NCBI RefSeq assembly: GCF_024170465.1
Contig: NZ_JALJYF010000001.1
Location: 1,505,221 to 1,569,220, forward strand
Source: Natronospira proteinivora
Lineage (GTDB): Bacteria; Pseudomonadota; Gammaproteobacteria; Natronospirales; Natronospiraceae
Reading direction: 5' to 3'
Length of the DNA: 64,000 nucleotides
Shown: positions 53,271 to 63,671 of the stretch, in pieces
Layout of the letters: the number at the start of each line of letters is the position of its first letter
How positions within the stretch are numbered: the stretch's first letter is position 1
Notes under the pieces: model-generated
Told to the model about the DNA's origin: nothing
Seen by the model: the letters and a program-made list of their open reading frames with translations, nothing else
Database searches by the model: none
Position numbers and translations under genes: made by a program

Positions 53271-55865
53271 ATGAGCGAGGAGCAGTTCGCCGGTCATACA
53301 CCGATGATGCGCCAGTTCCTGAAGGTCAAGGCGGAGCATCCGGACATTCTGCTCTTCTATCGCATGGGCGATTTCTATGAGCTCTTCTACGAGGACGCCG
53401 AACGGGCGGCGCGATTACTGGATATCACCCTGACCAAACGGGGTGAATCCGCGGGCAAACCCATTCCCATGGCTGGCGTACCCTATCACTCGGCAGAGAG
53501 CTATCTGGCCAAGCTGGTTCGCCTGGGCGAGTCGGTGGCCATCTGTGAGCAAGTGGGTGACCCGGCCACCAGCAAGGGTCCGGTGGATCGCAAGGTGGTC
53601 CGCATCATCACCCCGGGCACGGTCACCGACGAGGCCCTGCTGGAGGAACGGCGGGACAATCTCCTCTGCGCCCTGCATCAATCGGAGACGGGCTGGGGCC
53701 TGGCCAGCCTGGATCTCACCAGCGGTCGTTTCAGTCTTCAGGAAGGAAAAGGCGAGGAATCCCTGGCCGCGGAGCTGGAGCGCCTGCACCCGGCCGAATT
53801 GCTGTTTGACGAGGACGCCAGCTGGCCTCGCTATGTCCGGGAGCAGAATGGCGCGCGTGGCCGGCCGCCCTGGCACTTCGACGCCGGCAATGGTCATCAG
53901 CTTTTGTGTGAGCAGTTACAGGTCCGGGACCTGTCCGGCTTCGGCTGTGAGGATCGCCCGCGCGCCGTGGCCGCCGCCGGGGCCCTGATGCTGTACGTAC
54001 GCGAAACCCAGCGTACCGCCCTGCCCCATATCCGGGGCCTGACCGTGGAACGCCGGGAAGACAGCGTAATCATGGATGCGGCCACCCGGCGCAATCTGGA
54101 GATTGACCGTAGTCTCAGCGGCCGCCATGAACATACCCTGGCGGGTGTCATGGATCGCAGCGCCACCCCCATGGGCAGCCGCCTGCTGCGCCGCTGGCTG
54201 CATCGCCCCCTGCGGGATCGCCAGACCCTCAAGGCCCGCTACCAGTGCATCGATACCCTGCTCACCGGCCAGAGCCACCCGGCCCTGGCCGAACGGCTCA
54301 AGGGCATTGGTGATGTGGAACGGATCCTGGCCCGGGTAGCCCTGTGCTCGGCCCGACCCCGGGACCTATCGCGCCTGCGGGATAGCCTGGCCCAGGTGCC
54401 GGCCCTGCGTGCCGCCATTGAATCCGAAGACTCGCCCCTGCTCCAGCAACTGGCCCGGGACCTGGGCGACCCCACCCCGGTAGCAGAGCTGCTGCAAAGA
54501 GCCATCATCGACAACCCCCCCGTGGTGATTCGGGATGGCGGGGTAATCGCCGAGGGCTTTGACGAAGAACTGGATGAGCTCCGTCGCCTGTCCAGCAATG
54601 CCGATGGCTTTCTGGTGGATCTTGAGAAACGGGAACGGGAACGCACCGGCATCACCACCCTCAAGGTCGGCTACAACCGGGTGCATGGCTATTTCATTGA
54701 AGTCACCAAGGCCCAGGCCGATCAGGTGCCCACTGAATACCAGCGGCGCCAGACACTGAAAGCCGCGGAACGCTATATCACCCCGGAGCTAAAGGAATTC
54801 GAGGACAAGGTCTTGAGTGCCCGGGAACGGGCCCTGGCCCGGGAAAAGGCCCTCTATGAAAAGCTGCTGCAGCAATTGCTGGATTATCTGGCCGGCATGC
54901 AGGCGACCGCTGGCGCCCTGGCCGAGCTGGATGTCCTGACTTGTCTGGCGGAACGGGCCGAGACCTTGAACCTGGTGATGCCGGAGCTGCTGGATGCACC
55001 CTGCCTGGAAATCCAAGGCGGCCGACACCCGGTTGTGGAACAGGTGATCGAGGATGCCTTCGTGCCCAATGATCTGGCCATGAATGCCGATCGACGCCTG
55101 CTCATCATCACCGGCCCCAATATGGGCGGCAAGTCCACTTACATGCGCCAGGTGGCCCTGATCACCATCCTGGCCCATGTGGGCAGCTTCGTGCCTGCCG
55201 ATGCCGCCCGTCTGGGTCCCATGGATCGCATCTTCACCCGCATCGGGGCCTCGGACGACTTGGCCGGCGGGCAATCCACCTTCATGGTGGAGATGAGCGA
55301 GACCGCCAATATCCTCAACAATGCCACCGACCAGAGCCTGGTCCTGATGGACGAGATCGGCCGGGGCACCAGCACCTATGACGGGGTTTCCCTGGCCCGG
55401 GCCAGCGCGGAATACATTGCCCGGGAGATCGGTGCCTACACCCTGTTCGCCACCCACTACTTCGAGCTCACCGAATTGCCCGAGCAGCTGCCGGCCTGTG
55501 CCAATGTGCATCTGGATGCCACCGAGCATGGGGATAAGCTGGTCTTTCTGCATCAGGTCCGGGAAGGCCCGGCCAACCAGAGTTATGGTCTGCAGGTGGC
55601 AGCACTCGCCGGGGTACCCCGCAGTGTGATCGATTCAGCCAAGATTCACCTGCGGGAACTGGAAAGCCAATCACTGGGCGCGCAACAGCCTCAGCTGGGC
55701 CTGTTTCAATCGGCAGCGCCGCCGCAGCAAGCACATACCCAGAAAGTCTCCCGAAACGACGATGCCCTGCGGGAAGAGCTCAAGTCCATCGACCCGGATG
55801 AGCTGACCCCGCGACAGGCCCTGGAAGCGATCTATGCCCTGCACGACAAGCTGAAGGACGACTAA
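53271..55865 (+). CDS. mutS: DNA mismatch repair protein MutS
   Basis: An 864-residue MutS that recognises mismatches and starts repair with MutL. Domain order is standard: N-terminal mismatch domain with the Phe-x-Glu motif in [14 protein letters not shown], connector, lever/clamp, and ATPase with Walker [10 protein letters not shown] near residue 615, Walker [14 protein letters not shown] and a helix-turn-helix end. The tail includes a Gln-rich linker and the C-terminal tetramerisation helix ([16 protein letters not shown]). The ATG is chosen by family; a longer open frame upstream is not conserved. It overlaps the convergent DUF3429 gene by 4 bp. Confidence 0.97.
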   Translation: MSEEQFAGHTPMMRQFLKVKAEHPDILLFYRMGDFYELFYEDAERAARLLDITLTKRGESAGKPIPMAGVPYHSAESYLAKLVRLGESVAICEQVGDPATSKGPVDRKVVRIITPGTVTDEALLEERRDNLLCALHQSETGWGLASLDLTSGRFSLQEGKGEESLAAELERLHPAELLFDEDASWPRYVREQNGARGRPPWHFDAGNGHQLLCEQLQVRDLSGFGCEDRPRAVAAAGALMLYVRETQRTALPHIRGLTVERREDSVIMDAATRRNLEIDRSLSGRHEHTLAGVMDRSATPMGSRLLRRWLHRPLRDRQTLKARYQCIDTLLTGQSHPALAERLKGIGDVERILARVALCSARPRDLSRLRDSLAQVPALRAAIESEDSPLLQQLARDLGDPTPVAELLQRAIIDNPPVVIRDGGVIAEGFDEELDELRRLSSNADGFLVDLEKRERERTGITTLKVGYNRVHGYFIEVTKAQADQVPTEYQRRQTLKAAERYITPELKEFEDKVLSARERALAREKALYEKLLQQLLDYLAGMQATAGALAELDVLTCLAERAETLNLVMPELLDAPCLEIQGGRHPVVEQVIEDAFVPNDLAMNADRRLLIITGPNMGGKSTYMRQVALITILAHVGSFVPADAARLGPMDRIFTRIGASDDLAGGQSTFMVEMSETANILNNATDQSLVLMDEIGRGTSTYDGVSLARASAEYIAREIGAYTLFATHYFELTELPEQLPACANVHLDATEHGDKLVFLHQVREGPANQSYGLQVAALAGVPRSVIDSAKIHLRELESQSLGAQQPQLGLFQSAAPPQQAHTQKVSRNDDALREELKSIDPDELTPRQALEAIYALHDKLKDD

Positions 55866-56623
55866 AACTGCCGTATCAGAAGGGCCAACATGAAGGTCAG
55901 GGACAGCAGGAGGATCACGCCGGCACTAAGCTGCGAGCGCAAGCGACGGTACCAAGCTGGGAGCTGAAGATCGGCGGCCACCTGGCGTTCGTAGAGCCAC
56001 CAGGCCATAAAGCCGCCGATCAGCATGGGCAGAGCCAATAGATCGGGATTCAGCAATGCCAGCCAGGCCCATAGCGAAGGTATGACGGCGGCAATAAAGT
56101 GTCTCTTCCCATGGGCGCCACCCCCCAGTGACAATGCCATGCCCCAATGCGTGGCCCCCAGAAAACTCAGAATGACCGCGGCATACGCCGCTGACCACTT
56201 GAGAAAAAAGCCACTATCCGGCAACAGGGTCCCAGCCGCGGGCACTACATTCCACGCCATGGCAATGAGAGCAAACAGCAGGGGCAGAAGACCGGCGTAA
56301 CCCAATCCCTTGACCCAGCCCTCTCCCTCGGCATCCAAGACGGCGCCTCTATCAGAAGCCTTGCCCAGATAGGCGCGCAGCCCACCCACGAATTCCCCGT
56401 TGACGAAGACCTGAGGCAATGTCTTCTGGCCGGTCATGGTCTGCAGGACATGGAAACGCTCGCGCATGCTGGCATCTCCCATGCCCATGCGAATCTCTCG
56501 GTACCGCTGCCCTCGTTCCCGAGCAGCCTCCTCCAGCAAATCGGTCTCGGTAATGCGGGAACAGAACACCACTACATCCGCTGAATGCAGCATCTCTTCA
56601 ATGGCTTGTTCATGACTGGACAT
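55862..56623 (-). CDS. Glutaredoxin-like domain fused to a DUF3429 membrane domain
   Basis: A 253-residue two-part protein. Residues 1-95 are a glutaredoxin-like fold ([20 protein letters not shown], then [20 protein letters not shown] with the cis-Pro), but the usual CPYC or CGFS active site reads CSRI, leaving one Cys at position 21. Residues 100-253 are the DUF3429 membrane domain with about five helices ([35 protein letters not shown]). The redox domain should face the cytoplasm. Function unknown; a membrane-tethered monothiol redox protein is the plain inference. Confidence 0.8.
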   Translation of the reverse strand: MSSHEQAIEEMLHSADVVVFCSRITETDLLEEAARERGQRYREIRMGMGDASMRERFHVLQTMTGQKTLPQVFVNGEFVGGLRAYLGKASDRGAVLDAEGEGWVKGLGYAGLLPLLFALIAMAWNVVPAAGTLLPDSGFFLKWSAAYAAVILSFLGATHWGMALSLGGGAHGKRHFIAAVIPSLWAWLALLNPDLLALPMLIGGFMAWWLYERQVAADLQLPAWYRRLRSQLSAGVILLLSLTFMLALLIRQF

Positions 56624-56668
56624 GCTGATTCCTCCTGTCCGCCCGGCTTTGAGGCATGCTTGGCAGGC

Positions 56669-57334
56669 TTACTCGGCGTCAGCCTCGTGATCAAAGCGTG
56701 ATGTCCGAAGGAAATGGATGACCTGATCGCCCACCGCCCGGGACATGAGCATGCTGGCATGGGTGACATCCAGTTCAATGCGGTCACTGGCTCCGGGAAT
56801 ATGGGTCTCAGACACCGCCACCGCCCCGTCATTGGGTTTCTCCAGATCACTCATGGCGGCACCCACCCCCACGCCCCGGGTCCCGGCAAGAATGCCCAGA
56901 GGGTTGGCATGCCGCCACTCGGGACGACTATCCTGCAGCAGACCCTGCTGGCCGCTTCGCCCCAGAATCATCTCCCCAATCCGCTTGTCGGCCAGGGCCC
57001 GGGCCGCCTGACTACCACGCACCGGTGAGCCCAGAAACACCAGCTTGCCATCCGTGTGGTAATTGAGCTCATTGAACAGATAGAGACTTAACAGACCACC
57101 CAGGCTATGGGCCACCAGGTGAATTGGCCGCGCGTTCAGGCTTTCCAGGAAGTGCTTCAGGCTATGGGCATTTTCATCCAGAGTGCCGGCCATGGTCCGA
57201 TAGGAAAATTGCTCGGTGTCATAACCGGCATCCCGGACCATGCGACGCAGAAAGAACATTTCCAAGCCGGTCATCCACAGGCCATGAATGAAAACGACAG
57301 TGTCATTGGCTTCCGTTGCCGTTTCTCGGCTCAT
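56669..57334 (-). CDS. Alpha/beta hydrolase
   Basis: A 221-residue hydrolase. VVFIHGLWMTGLEM supplies the oxyanion HG motif, AHSLGGLLS the nucleophile elbow (Ser near residue 76), and the C-terminal DVTHASMLMS a plausible His; the SLYLFNEL helix follows the nucleophile. It resembles lipase- or PGAP1-like esterases and has no signal peptide, so it is probably cytoplasmic. The substrate cannot be told. It is 45 bp upstream of the Grx-DUF3429 gene on the same strand. Confidence 0.8.
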   Translation of the reverse strand: MSRETATEANDTVVFIHGLWMTGLEMFFLRRMVRDAGYDTEQFSYRTMAGTLDENAHSLKHFLESLNARPIHLVAHSLGGLLSLYLFNELNYHTDGKLVFLGSPVRGSQAARALADKRIGEMILGRSGQQGLLQDSRPEWRHANPLGILAGTRGVGVGAAMSDLEKPNDGAVAVSETHIPGASDRIELDVTHASMLMSRAVGDQVIHFLRTSRFDHEADAE

Positions 57335-57397
57335 TTGGATCTGCCTAAAGGGCTAAAATGGGTAAGGAAGCTCTGATCAATTGGTTTCGGCTAAAAC

Positions 57398-58603
57398 TCA
57401 ACGACCCTGGATATCCGCCAGTTCGCTCATGTCGATGCCATGATCCTCCGGATCACGCACCCCGACAATGCGCCAGCGTTCGGTATCCACCCCTTCCACC
57501 AGAGTGTCCAGATTGACCAGGGGGCGATTCTTGTAGCGCTCCCCGTCCCCATCCTTGAGCATCATGACCACCGGCCGCAGGCGGGTTCGCTGGGTATGGG
57601 AAACCACCGCAGCCAGGGCACCGCTGTTGAGCTGCACCAGGCTGCCCACGGGATAGATACCGACACAGCGCATGAATTGTTCCACCAAATCCCCGCCGAA
57701 CGAGGTCGCCGCCACTTCGCGGAGCTTGCCCAATGCATCATGCGGGGGCAATGGTCGGTCCGTATAGGGGCGGGGACTGGTGAGCGCATCATAGGCATCC
57801 ACCAGGGCAACGATTAAGGCTTCCCTGGGAATGGCTTCACCGGACAAACCATTGGGATAGCCTTGACCGTCAACGCGCTCATGATGATAACGGACGATAT
57901 TCAACACCGTCTCGGACATACCGGGCACCAGGCGAAGTACATTGTAGCCCTCGCGGGGATGGCGGCTGATCACCTCAAACTCTTCTTCACTCAGCGCCCC
58001 TTCCTTGATCAGAATCTCCCGGGGCGTCCGCATCAGACCGATATCATGCAGCATGGCGCCCATACCAATCTGCTCCAGCGCCTCACGCTCATAACCCAGG
58101 TGCTGGGCAAAAGCCACGGCCAAGACACAGGTGTTCATGCTGTGGGCGGCAACGAATTCATGTTTCTGACGCAGATTGGTCAGCCACAGCGCCGCATTGG
58201 GGTTATTGGATACCGTGACAATCAGCTCGGAGACCACGGCGCGGGCTTCTTCGCTGCGGATGCTCTCACCCAGGCGAACATCATTCAGCAATTTATCGGC
58301 GAGTTCCGTGCCCGCATCCACCACCTTCCGGGCCCGGACCACTTCCTCGCTGAAATCGGTTTTGAAAGCCGACTTCTGACGATCAGACGCGGCCATCTCT
58401 TCCAGCTCAGCCACATCGATGTCGCCGCTTTTCTCCACATCCACGAATACATGCTCGCAGCTCTCTCGCAGCTGGGCCAGCTCCTTCTCGTCCTGAATGG
58501 TAAAGCCCTGGAATAAAAAGGGGCTTTCCAGCCAGGGGATATCCAGTTCCGCCACATGCATCCCGATCTTGAGATCAGCAACAGGGACTTTTTTGTGTTC
58601 CAT
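57398..58603 (-). CDS. HD-GYP domain protein with N-terminal DUF3391
   Basis: A 401-residue protein. Residues 1-125 are the DUF3391 domain (KVPVADLKIGMHVAELDIPW is its hallmark) and residues 135-330 the HD-GYP domain with AHSMNTCVLAVAFA, MLHDIGLMRTP and HHERVDGQGYPNGLSG. HD-GYP proteins hydrolyse cyclic-di-GMP and so favour motility over biofilm; all metal-binding His/Asp residues are present, so it is likely active. A C-terminal region of about 70 residues resembles no known output. Start at the ATG with AAGGA upstream. Confidence 0.92.
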   Translation of the reverse strand: MEHKKVPVADLKIGMHVAELDIPWLESPFLFQGFTIQDEKELAQLRESCEHVFVDVEKSGDIDVAELEEMAASDRQKSAFKTDFSEEVVRARKVVDAGTELADKLLNDVRLGESIRSEEARAVVSELIVTVSNNPNAALWLTNLRQKHEFVAAHSMNTCVLAVAFAQHLGYEREALEQIGMGAMLHDIGLMRTPREILIKEGALSEEEFEVISRHPREGYNVLRLVPGMSETVLNIVRYHHERVDGQGYPNGLSGEAIPREALIVALVDAYDALTSPRPYTDRPLPPHDALGKLREVAATSFGGDLVEQFMRCVGIYPVGSLVQLNSGALAAVVSHTQRTRLRPVVMMLKDGDGERYKNRPLVNLDTLVEGVDTERWRIVGVRDPEDHGIDMSELADIQGR

Positions 58604-58780
58604 CAGTGCCACTTCCTTCCAATACTGGCCAGAAGCGCGATGTCTTCGCGCCCAGCCCTGACGCGCTCTGCACTATCTCTCATGCAGCCATGCTATCACT
58701 ATAGCCAAAAGGGAGACGGCCGTGTTCTACCAGGCCCCGGACCAGGCGATAGCCGTCCGTTGAGAGCGGCCATGGGGCAT

Positions 58781-59227
58781 TCATCGCATCCGCAGGGGGA
58801 TCACCTGACATAGCGCCTGGCGATTGCTGTGGGAGCTGACCTTGGCCAGGGCCCGGTCAAATGGCATCCATTGCCAGCTGACATGCTCCTCCGGGTTCAG
58901 GCGTATGGCTGGCCGCCCCTGGACTGCCCGGCAAAAGACCCGCTCATGATTTTGTTGGGTTCCGGGTGGGAAGCGATCCCGCCAAGCAGGATGGATCTCG
59001 AAATAGGCGTCCAAATGACAGTCCCGTGGGGCTGGGACCGGGGACAGGCCGGTTTCTTCCTCCAGCTCCCGGGCGGCGGCCGCCGGGGCCGATTCTCCCC
59101 ATTCCAGACTGCCGGTGACGGACTGGAAAAACCCCCTGGGCTGGCAACGCTCCAACACCAGCACCTCGGCATCCTGGTTGTAGACCAGCACCAGCACCGA
59201 TTCGGGCCGTTTCAAGCTGCTGCTCAC
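58781..59227 (-). CDS. nudB: Dihydroneopterin triphosphate pyrophosphatase (NudB-like Nudix)
   Basis: A 148-residue Nudix hydrolase. The Nudix box is complete (GSLEWGESAPAAAARELEEE then TGL). FQSVTGSLEWGE and SHSNRQALCQVIP align with NudB of Escherichia coli, which removes pyrophosphate from dihydroneopterin triphosphate in folate synthesis. nudB normally follows aspS; here it is 2.6 kb from aspS and inverted, with SDR, fmdB and DUF502 genes between. It overlaps the SDR gene by 4 bp. Confidence 0.85.
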   Translation of the reverse strand: MSSSLKRPESVLVLVYNQDAEVLVLERCQPRGFFQSVTGSLEWGESAPAAAARELEEETGLSPVPAPRDCHLDAYFEIHPAWRDRFPPGTQQNHERVFCRAVQGRPAIRLNPEEHVSWQWMPFDRALAKVSSHSNRQALCQVIPLRMR

Positions 59228-60099
59228 AACTTTCTCAGAATCCGGTCCAGCCAGGCGGTGGGCAGAAGGCGCCGCAGAAAGGCCAGCACATAGGCCGGAC
59301 GGGTAACATAGTAGCGAGGTTTCGGACGAGGGGATTCCAGAGCCTTGAGCAAACGACGCATCACGGCATCCGGTGTCACGGAGCCGGGCAGCTTGCCATT
59401 CGGCGCCGTATTCTCCCGTTCCAGCCGGGCATACTGCTCGGCATGAATGGAGTCGCGCAGCTTGATATAGCGGCGGGCATTGCTCAAGGCGGAATGGCGG
59501 AAACGGGATTCCACCGGCCCTGGATTAATGCTGACCACCCGGATATCGGTCTCAGACAGCTCCATCCTCAGGGTGTCGGTAAAGCCCTCTAGGGCGAACT
59601 TGCTGGCGTTGTAGGCGCCCCGCCAGGGCATGGCCACCAGACCCAATATGGAGCTGATCATGATAATCCGCCCCTGCCCGCGGGGCCCCTGATCCCGCAT
59701 CAGGGGCAGGATCTTGTTGGTCAGTTCCATGGTGCCGAAGACATTGGCCTCGAACTGGGCCCGCATGGCCGCCCGGGACAGATCCTCCACAGCCCCGGGT
59801 ATGGCGAAAGCACCGTTATTCACCAGGGCATCAATATGGCCATTGGTGGCCTCCATCACCTGATCCACAGCCACAGTGATGGACAGGGAATCATTCAGAT
59901 CCAGCTGCAGGGCCTCGAAACCGGCCCGCTCCAGGCGATGTACATCCAGCGTCCGCCGGGCGGTGGCAAAAACCCGCCATCCCCGATCTTTCAGCAGGTG
60001 GGCCGCGGCCTCACCAATGCCACTTGAGCATCCGGTGATCAGGACGCTGGGCCGACTCTCACCGGAAGCGCTTGGAACCATCGCCTTGTCATTCTGCAT
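59224..60099 (-). CDS. Short-chain dehydrogenase/reductase
   Basis: A 291-residue SDR. The Rossmann motif is TGCSSGIG near residue 22, NNGAFA the middle motif, and the catalytic set is Ser (ISSILG), Tyr and Lys (YNASK). The PGPVESRF stretch follows. It belongs to the classical group like YbbO/RDH types; substrate not known. The C-terminal 40 residues are basic and hydrophobic and may touch the membrane. It forms an operon with nudB through a 4-bp overlap. Confidence 0.88.
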   Translation of the reverse strand: MQNDKAMVPSASGESRPSVLITGCSSGIGEAAAHLLKDRGWRVFATARRTLDVHRLERAGFEALQLDLNDSLSITVAVDQVMEATNGHIDALVNNGAFAIPGAVEDLSRAAMRAQFEANVFGTMELTNKILPLMRDQGPRGQGRIIMISSILGLVAMPWRGAYNASKFALEGFTDTLRMELSETDIRVVSINPGPVESRFRHSALSNARRYIKLRDSIHAEQYARLERENTAPNGKLPGSVTPDAVMRRLLKALESPRPKPRYYVTRPAYVLAFLRRLLPTAWLDRILRKL

Positions 60100-60360
60100 T
60101 CTGTCTATCCCCAACCATGAGTCATCGATGTCCTGCCCGGACAGTCACCACTCATGGTACCGCGACTACCTGCCCGAATCCGATAGCCATAGGCAATAAA
60201 AGCCCCTCATCCAGGCCCAAAAGAGGCGGAATCTTCATGGCTCGGGGTATAATCCACTTGTATTTCCAGCTGCGACCCCTAAATTGCTCAACAATGGCCG
60301 CCTCCGGATGCCGGACCGGCCATTGTCTTGGCCCAAAGATTACGAGTGAGGAATCGGACA

Positions 60361-60653
60361 TGCCGATCTACGAATACCGTTGTCAGGCCTGTGGCCACGA
60401 ACTGGAAGCCCTGCAAAAAATGAGCGATGCACCGCTCACCACCTGCCCCCAGTGCGAGGCGGAAAGCCTGACCAAGCTGGTCTCGGCCACCGCCTTCCGC
60501 CTGGCCGGCTCGGGCTGGTATGAAACCGACTTCAAGAAGGGAAACAAGCGAAATCTGGCGGGGGACGGCAAAACCGCCGATAAGAAGTCGGATAGCGGCA
60601 GTTCCACCGGCTCGGACAAAAAGAGCAGCAACAGGAAGGCTGAAACGGCGTGA
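60361..60653 (+). CDS. FmdB family zinc-ribbon protein
   Basis: A 97-residue protein. The N-terminal zinc ribbon has CQACGHELEALQ and CPQCEAE (two CxxC pairs); the C-terminal half is Lys/Ser/Asp-rich and disordered. FmdB-type proteins are putative regulators of unknown role. ATG with GAGGA upstream. The stop overlaps the GTG start of the DUF502 gene (GTGA), and fmdB-DUF502-aspS is a conserved proteobacterial order. Confidence 0.9.
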
Positions 60654-61327
60654 AGGATCTGGGCCTGCTGGCTAGACTCAGGCGCTATTTCGTCGCCGGC
60701 ATTCTGGTGCTGGTGCCGATCGGGGTAACCCTCTTCGCCCTGCGCTTTTTGGTCAACCTGCTGGACCGCTCCCTGAATCTGCTCCCCGATGCCATCCAGC
60801 CCGAGAACCTGTTCGGTTTCTCCATCCCGGGGCTGGGCATCGTGCTCAGCCTGGCTGTGCTGCTAGTCACCGGCATGCTTGCGGCCAACTTCTTTGGCCG
60901 CAAGCTGGTGGAATGGGGCGAGAGGATTCTTAACCGTATTCCCGTGGTCCGCTCCATCTATTCCGGCAGCAAAAAAATCGCCGAGACCATGTTCTCGGGC
61001 AAAAGTGATGCCTTCCGCCAACCGGTTCTGATCCCCTACCCCCACGAAAACTCCTGGGCCCTGGCCTTCGTCACCAACAACAATCTGGGTGAAATCCAGT
61101 ACCGCACGGGCACCGATGTGGTGGGTGTCTATGTCCCTACCACGCCCAACCCCACCTCCGGCTTTAATCTCATGATTCCACGCGACCAGGTCATCGAACT
61201 GGACATGACCGTGGACGAGGCTCTGCGCATGATCATCTCCCTGGGCGTGGTCGTCCCACCCTGGCAGGGTGATGGCCAGACCGCCGCCCGGGAACTGGAA
61301 CGCAAGGCTACAGATCCGGACCGTTGA
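60650..61327 (+). CDS. DUF502 family membrane protein
   Basis: A 225-residue inner-membrane protein. Two transmembrane segments (about residues 15-38 and 60-85) are followed by a conserved cytoplasmic or periplasmic domain (IPVVRSIYSGSKKIAETMFS, TPNPTSGFNLMIPRDQVIEL). Function unknown. It is translationally coupled to the zinc-ribbon gene and upstream of aspS, but separated from it by a 544-bp repeat-rich gap. Confidence 0.9.
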   Translation: MKDLGLLARLRRYFVAGILVLVPIGVTLFALRFLVNLLDRSLNLLPDAIQPENLFGFSIPGLGIVLSLAVLLVTGMLAANFFGRKLVEWGERILNRIPVVRSIYSGSKKIAETMFSGKSDAFRQPVLIPYPHENSWALAFVTNNNLGEIQYRTGTDVVGVYVPTTPNPTSGFNLMIPRDQVIELDMTVDEALRMIISLGVVVPPWQGDGQTAARELERKATDPDR

Positions 61328-61351
61328 GCCGGATTTTGGCCCAGAAAATCT

Positions 61352-61627
61352 AACACGAAGGACACGAAGAAAAGCAGAAGGGCGCGAAGGGGGTTAGGGG
61401 GAGGTAGGCACCGCCCCACCGTAGGAGCGAATTCATTCGCGATTAGACCTTGATCGCCCCCCGTGCCCCTCCGCAAGCCAATCGCGGATAAATCCGCTCC
61501 TACGATTTGCTCCGTTTTCTCCGCGTTTCTCCGTGGCCTCCGCGTTATTAAACCACGCTCCCTACCCCCTAAGCCCATAACATTGCCCCTTCGTGTCCTT
61601 CTGCCTTTCTTCGTGTCCTTCGTGTCC
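61352..61627. repeat. Nested composite palindrome: CACGAAG arms around a REP and a CGGAG arm
   Basis: Outer arms 61352-61390 and 61586-61627 in 9-9-11-9 spacing. Inside are a REP-like palindrome (61421-61503) and, at 61510-61546, an inverted arm of CGGAG words at nearly the same spacing (9-9-10-9). This lies between DUF502 and aspS; no gene is seen in the remaining 244 bp up to aspS. Confidence 0.88.
61421..61503. repeat. REP-like palindrome inside a CACGAAG composite
   Basis: Left arm GTAGGAGCGAATTCATTCGC, right arm the inverse of GTAGGAGCGGATTTATCCGC. It is the same asymmetric arm pair as at 41282-41365, in the same place inside the composite. Confidence 0.88.
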
Positions 61628-61871
61628 GATTTTTCCTGGTTGGCATAGATCCCCAGTGTTGAGCACGAGAATCAGGCTCCGAAAACGGCGTGAAACTTGC
61701 GATATAGGCGCCCAAACCGTAATATTCCCGCCTTTCGGGCCCTCTGGCCGTCTTTCCGGCGGCAGCGTCCCGGCAGCCCGCCCGGCCAAGACGCCAGGCC
61801 GGTGATGACCGGTGCTTTCCCGACAGCCCAATCAATTCCTTTCAACATTCAAGACAGCGGGAGCTTCGCGC

Positions 61872-63671
61872 ATGCGATCCCATTATTGCGGCAAGGTGGA
61901 TGAATCCCTTCTGGACCAGGAAGTCACGGTATGCGGCTGGGTACATCGCCGGCGCGACCATGGTGGCGTGATCTTTGTCGACCTGCGCGACCGGGAAGGT
62001 CTGCTGCAGGTGGTGTTCGATCCGGACCGGGAAGATGTCTTTGCCACCGCCGAGCGCCTGCGAAGCGAATATGTCATCCAGGTGAAAGGCCGGGTCCGCC
62101 GTCGCCCCGAAGGCACCACCAATGACAAGCTCCCCACCGGCCAGGTGGAAGTGCTGGGCCTGGAACTCACGGTCCTCAACAAGGCCGAGACCCCGCCCTT
62201 CCACCAGGACGAGGAAGTGGGCGAGGACATGCGCCTCAAGTACCGCTATGTGGACCTGCGCCGGGCGTCGATGCAGAAGAACCTGCGCCTGCGCGCCCGG
62301 GTCACCTCCGCCCTGCGCCGTCATCTGGACGATCTCAACTTTCTGGACGTGGAAACCCCCATGCTCACCCGGGCCACGCCGGAAGGCGCCCGGGACTATG
62401 TGGTGCCCAGCCGCACCCATCCGGGCGAATTCTTTGCGCTGCCCCAGTCCCCGCAGCTGTTCAAGCAGCTGCTGATGATGTCCGGGGTGGACCGCTACTA
62501 CCAGATCGTGCGCTGCTTCCGGGATGAAGACCTGCGCGCCGACCGCCAGCCGGAATTCACCCAGCTGGACATGGAGACCTCCTTCATGTCCGAGGAAGAG
62601 ATCATGGGTCTGGTGGAGACCATGCTGCGGGGTGTCTTCAAGGATGTGATGGGCATCGAGCTGGAAGAACCCTTCCCGCGCATGACCTATGCCGAAGCCA
62701 TGCGCCGCTTCGCCTCCGACAAGCCCGATCTGCGGATTCCCCTGGAGCTGGTGGACGTGGCCGATCTGGTGGCGGATGCCGAATTCAAGGTCTTCTCCGG
62801 CCCGGCCAAGGCCGACAATGGCCGGGTGGCCGCCCTGCGCCTGCCCAAGGGCGGCGAGCTGACCCGCAAGGAAATCGACGGTTACACCGAGTTCGTGGGC
62901 CGCTATGGGGCCAAGGGCCTGGCCTATATCAAGGTCAACGATCCCACCCAGGGCCGGGAAGGCCTGCAGTCACCCATCCTGAAATTCCTCTCCGATGAGG
63001 CCGTAGCCGGTATCCTGGAACGGACCGGGGCCGAAGCCGGGGACCTGGTCTTCTTCGGCGCGGACAAGGCCACCGTGGTCAACGACGCCCTGGGTGCCCT
63101 GCGGGTCAAGCTGGGCCATGATCGCGGCCTGGTGGAAGCCGGCTGGCGCCCGCTGTGGGTGGTGGACTTCCCCATGTTCGAGTTCGACGAGAAGGACAAC
63201 CGCTGGTACTCCCTGCACCACCCCTTCACCGCCCCCCGGGTGGACAGCGCCCAGGCCCTCAAGGACACCCCCCCGGGTGAACTGATCTCCCGGGCCTACG
63301 ACATGGTGCTCAACGGCTCGGAAATCGGTGGCGGCTCCATCCGTATCCACGATACCGAAATGCAGTCGGCGGTCTTTGATTACCTGGGGATCAGCCAGGA
63401 AGAGGCCCAGGAGAAGTTCGGTTTCCTTCTGGACGCCCTGAAGTACGGCTGCCCGCCCCACGGCGGCATCGCCTTCGGTCTGGACCGCATGGTGATGCTG
63501 ATGGCCGGTGCCGACAGCATCCGGGAAGTGATCGCCTTCCCCAAGACCCAGACCGCCTCCTGCCCGCTCACCAACGCCCCGGGCCGCATCGACAACGCCC
63601 AGCTGCGTGAACTGGGCATCCGCCTGCGCAAAACCGCCCAGCCGGAAGGCGACAGCAACAAGGCAGAATGA
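61872..63671 (+). CDS. aspS: Aspartyl-tRNA synthetase
   Basis: A 599-residue class II synthetase of the bacterial type: N-terminal OB-fold for the anticodon ([20 protein letters not shown]), motif 2 in [20 protein letters not shown], a GAD insertion domain and motif 3 [15 protein letters not shown]. The ATG used has GGGAG eight bases upstream and fits the family; an in-frame start 60 bp earlier is not conserved. It could be discriminating or, in genomes lacking AsnS, non-discriminating; this was not resolved. Confidence 0.97.
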   Translation: MRSHYCGKVDESLLDQEVTVCGWVHRRRDHGGVIFVDLRDREGLLQVVFDPDREDVFATAERLRSEYVIQVKGRVRRRPEGTTNDKLPTGQVEVLGLELTVLNKAETPPFHQDEEVGEDMRLKYRYVDLRRASMQKNLRLRARVTSALRRHLDDLNFLDVETPMLTRATPEGARDYVVPSRTHPGEFFALPQSPQLFKQLLMMSGVDRYYQIVRCFRDEDLRADRQPEFTQLDMETSFMSEEEIMGLVETMLRGVFKDVMGIELEEPFPRMTYAEAMRRFASDKPDLRIPLELVDVADLVADAEFKVFSGPAKADNGRVAALRLPKGGELTRKEIDGYTEFVGRYGAKGLAYIKVNDPTQGREGLQSPILKFLSDEAVAGILERTGAEAGDLVFFGADKATVVNDALGALRVKLGHDRGLVEAGWRPLWVVDFPMFEFDEKDNRWYSLHHPFTAPRVDSAQALKDTPPGELISRAYDMVLNGSEIGGGSIRIHDTEMQSAVFDYLGISQEEAQEKFGFLLDALKYGCPPHGGIAFGLDRMVMLMAGADSIREVIAFPKTQTASCPLTNAPGRIDNAQLRELGIRLRKTAQPEGDSNKAE

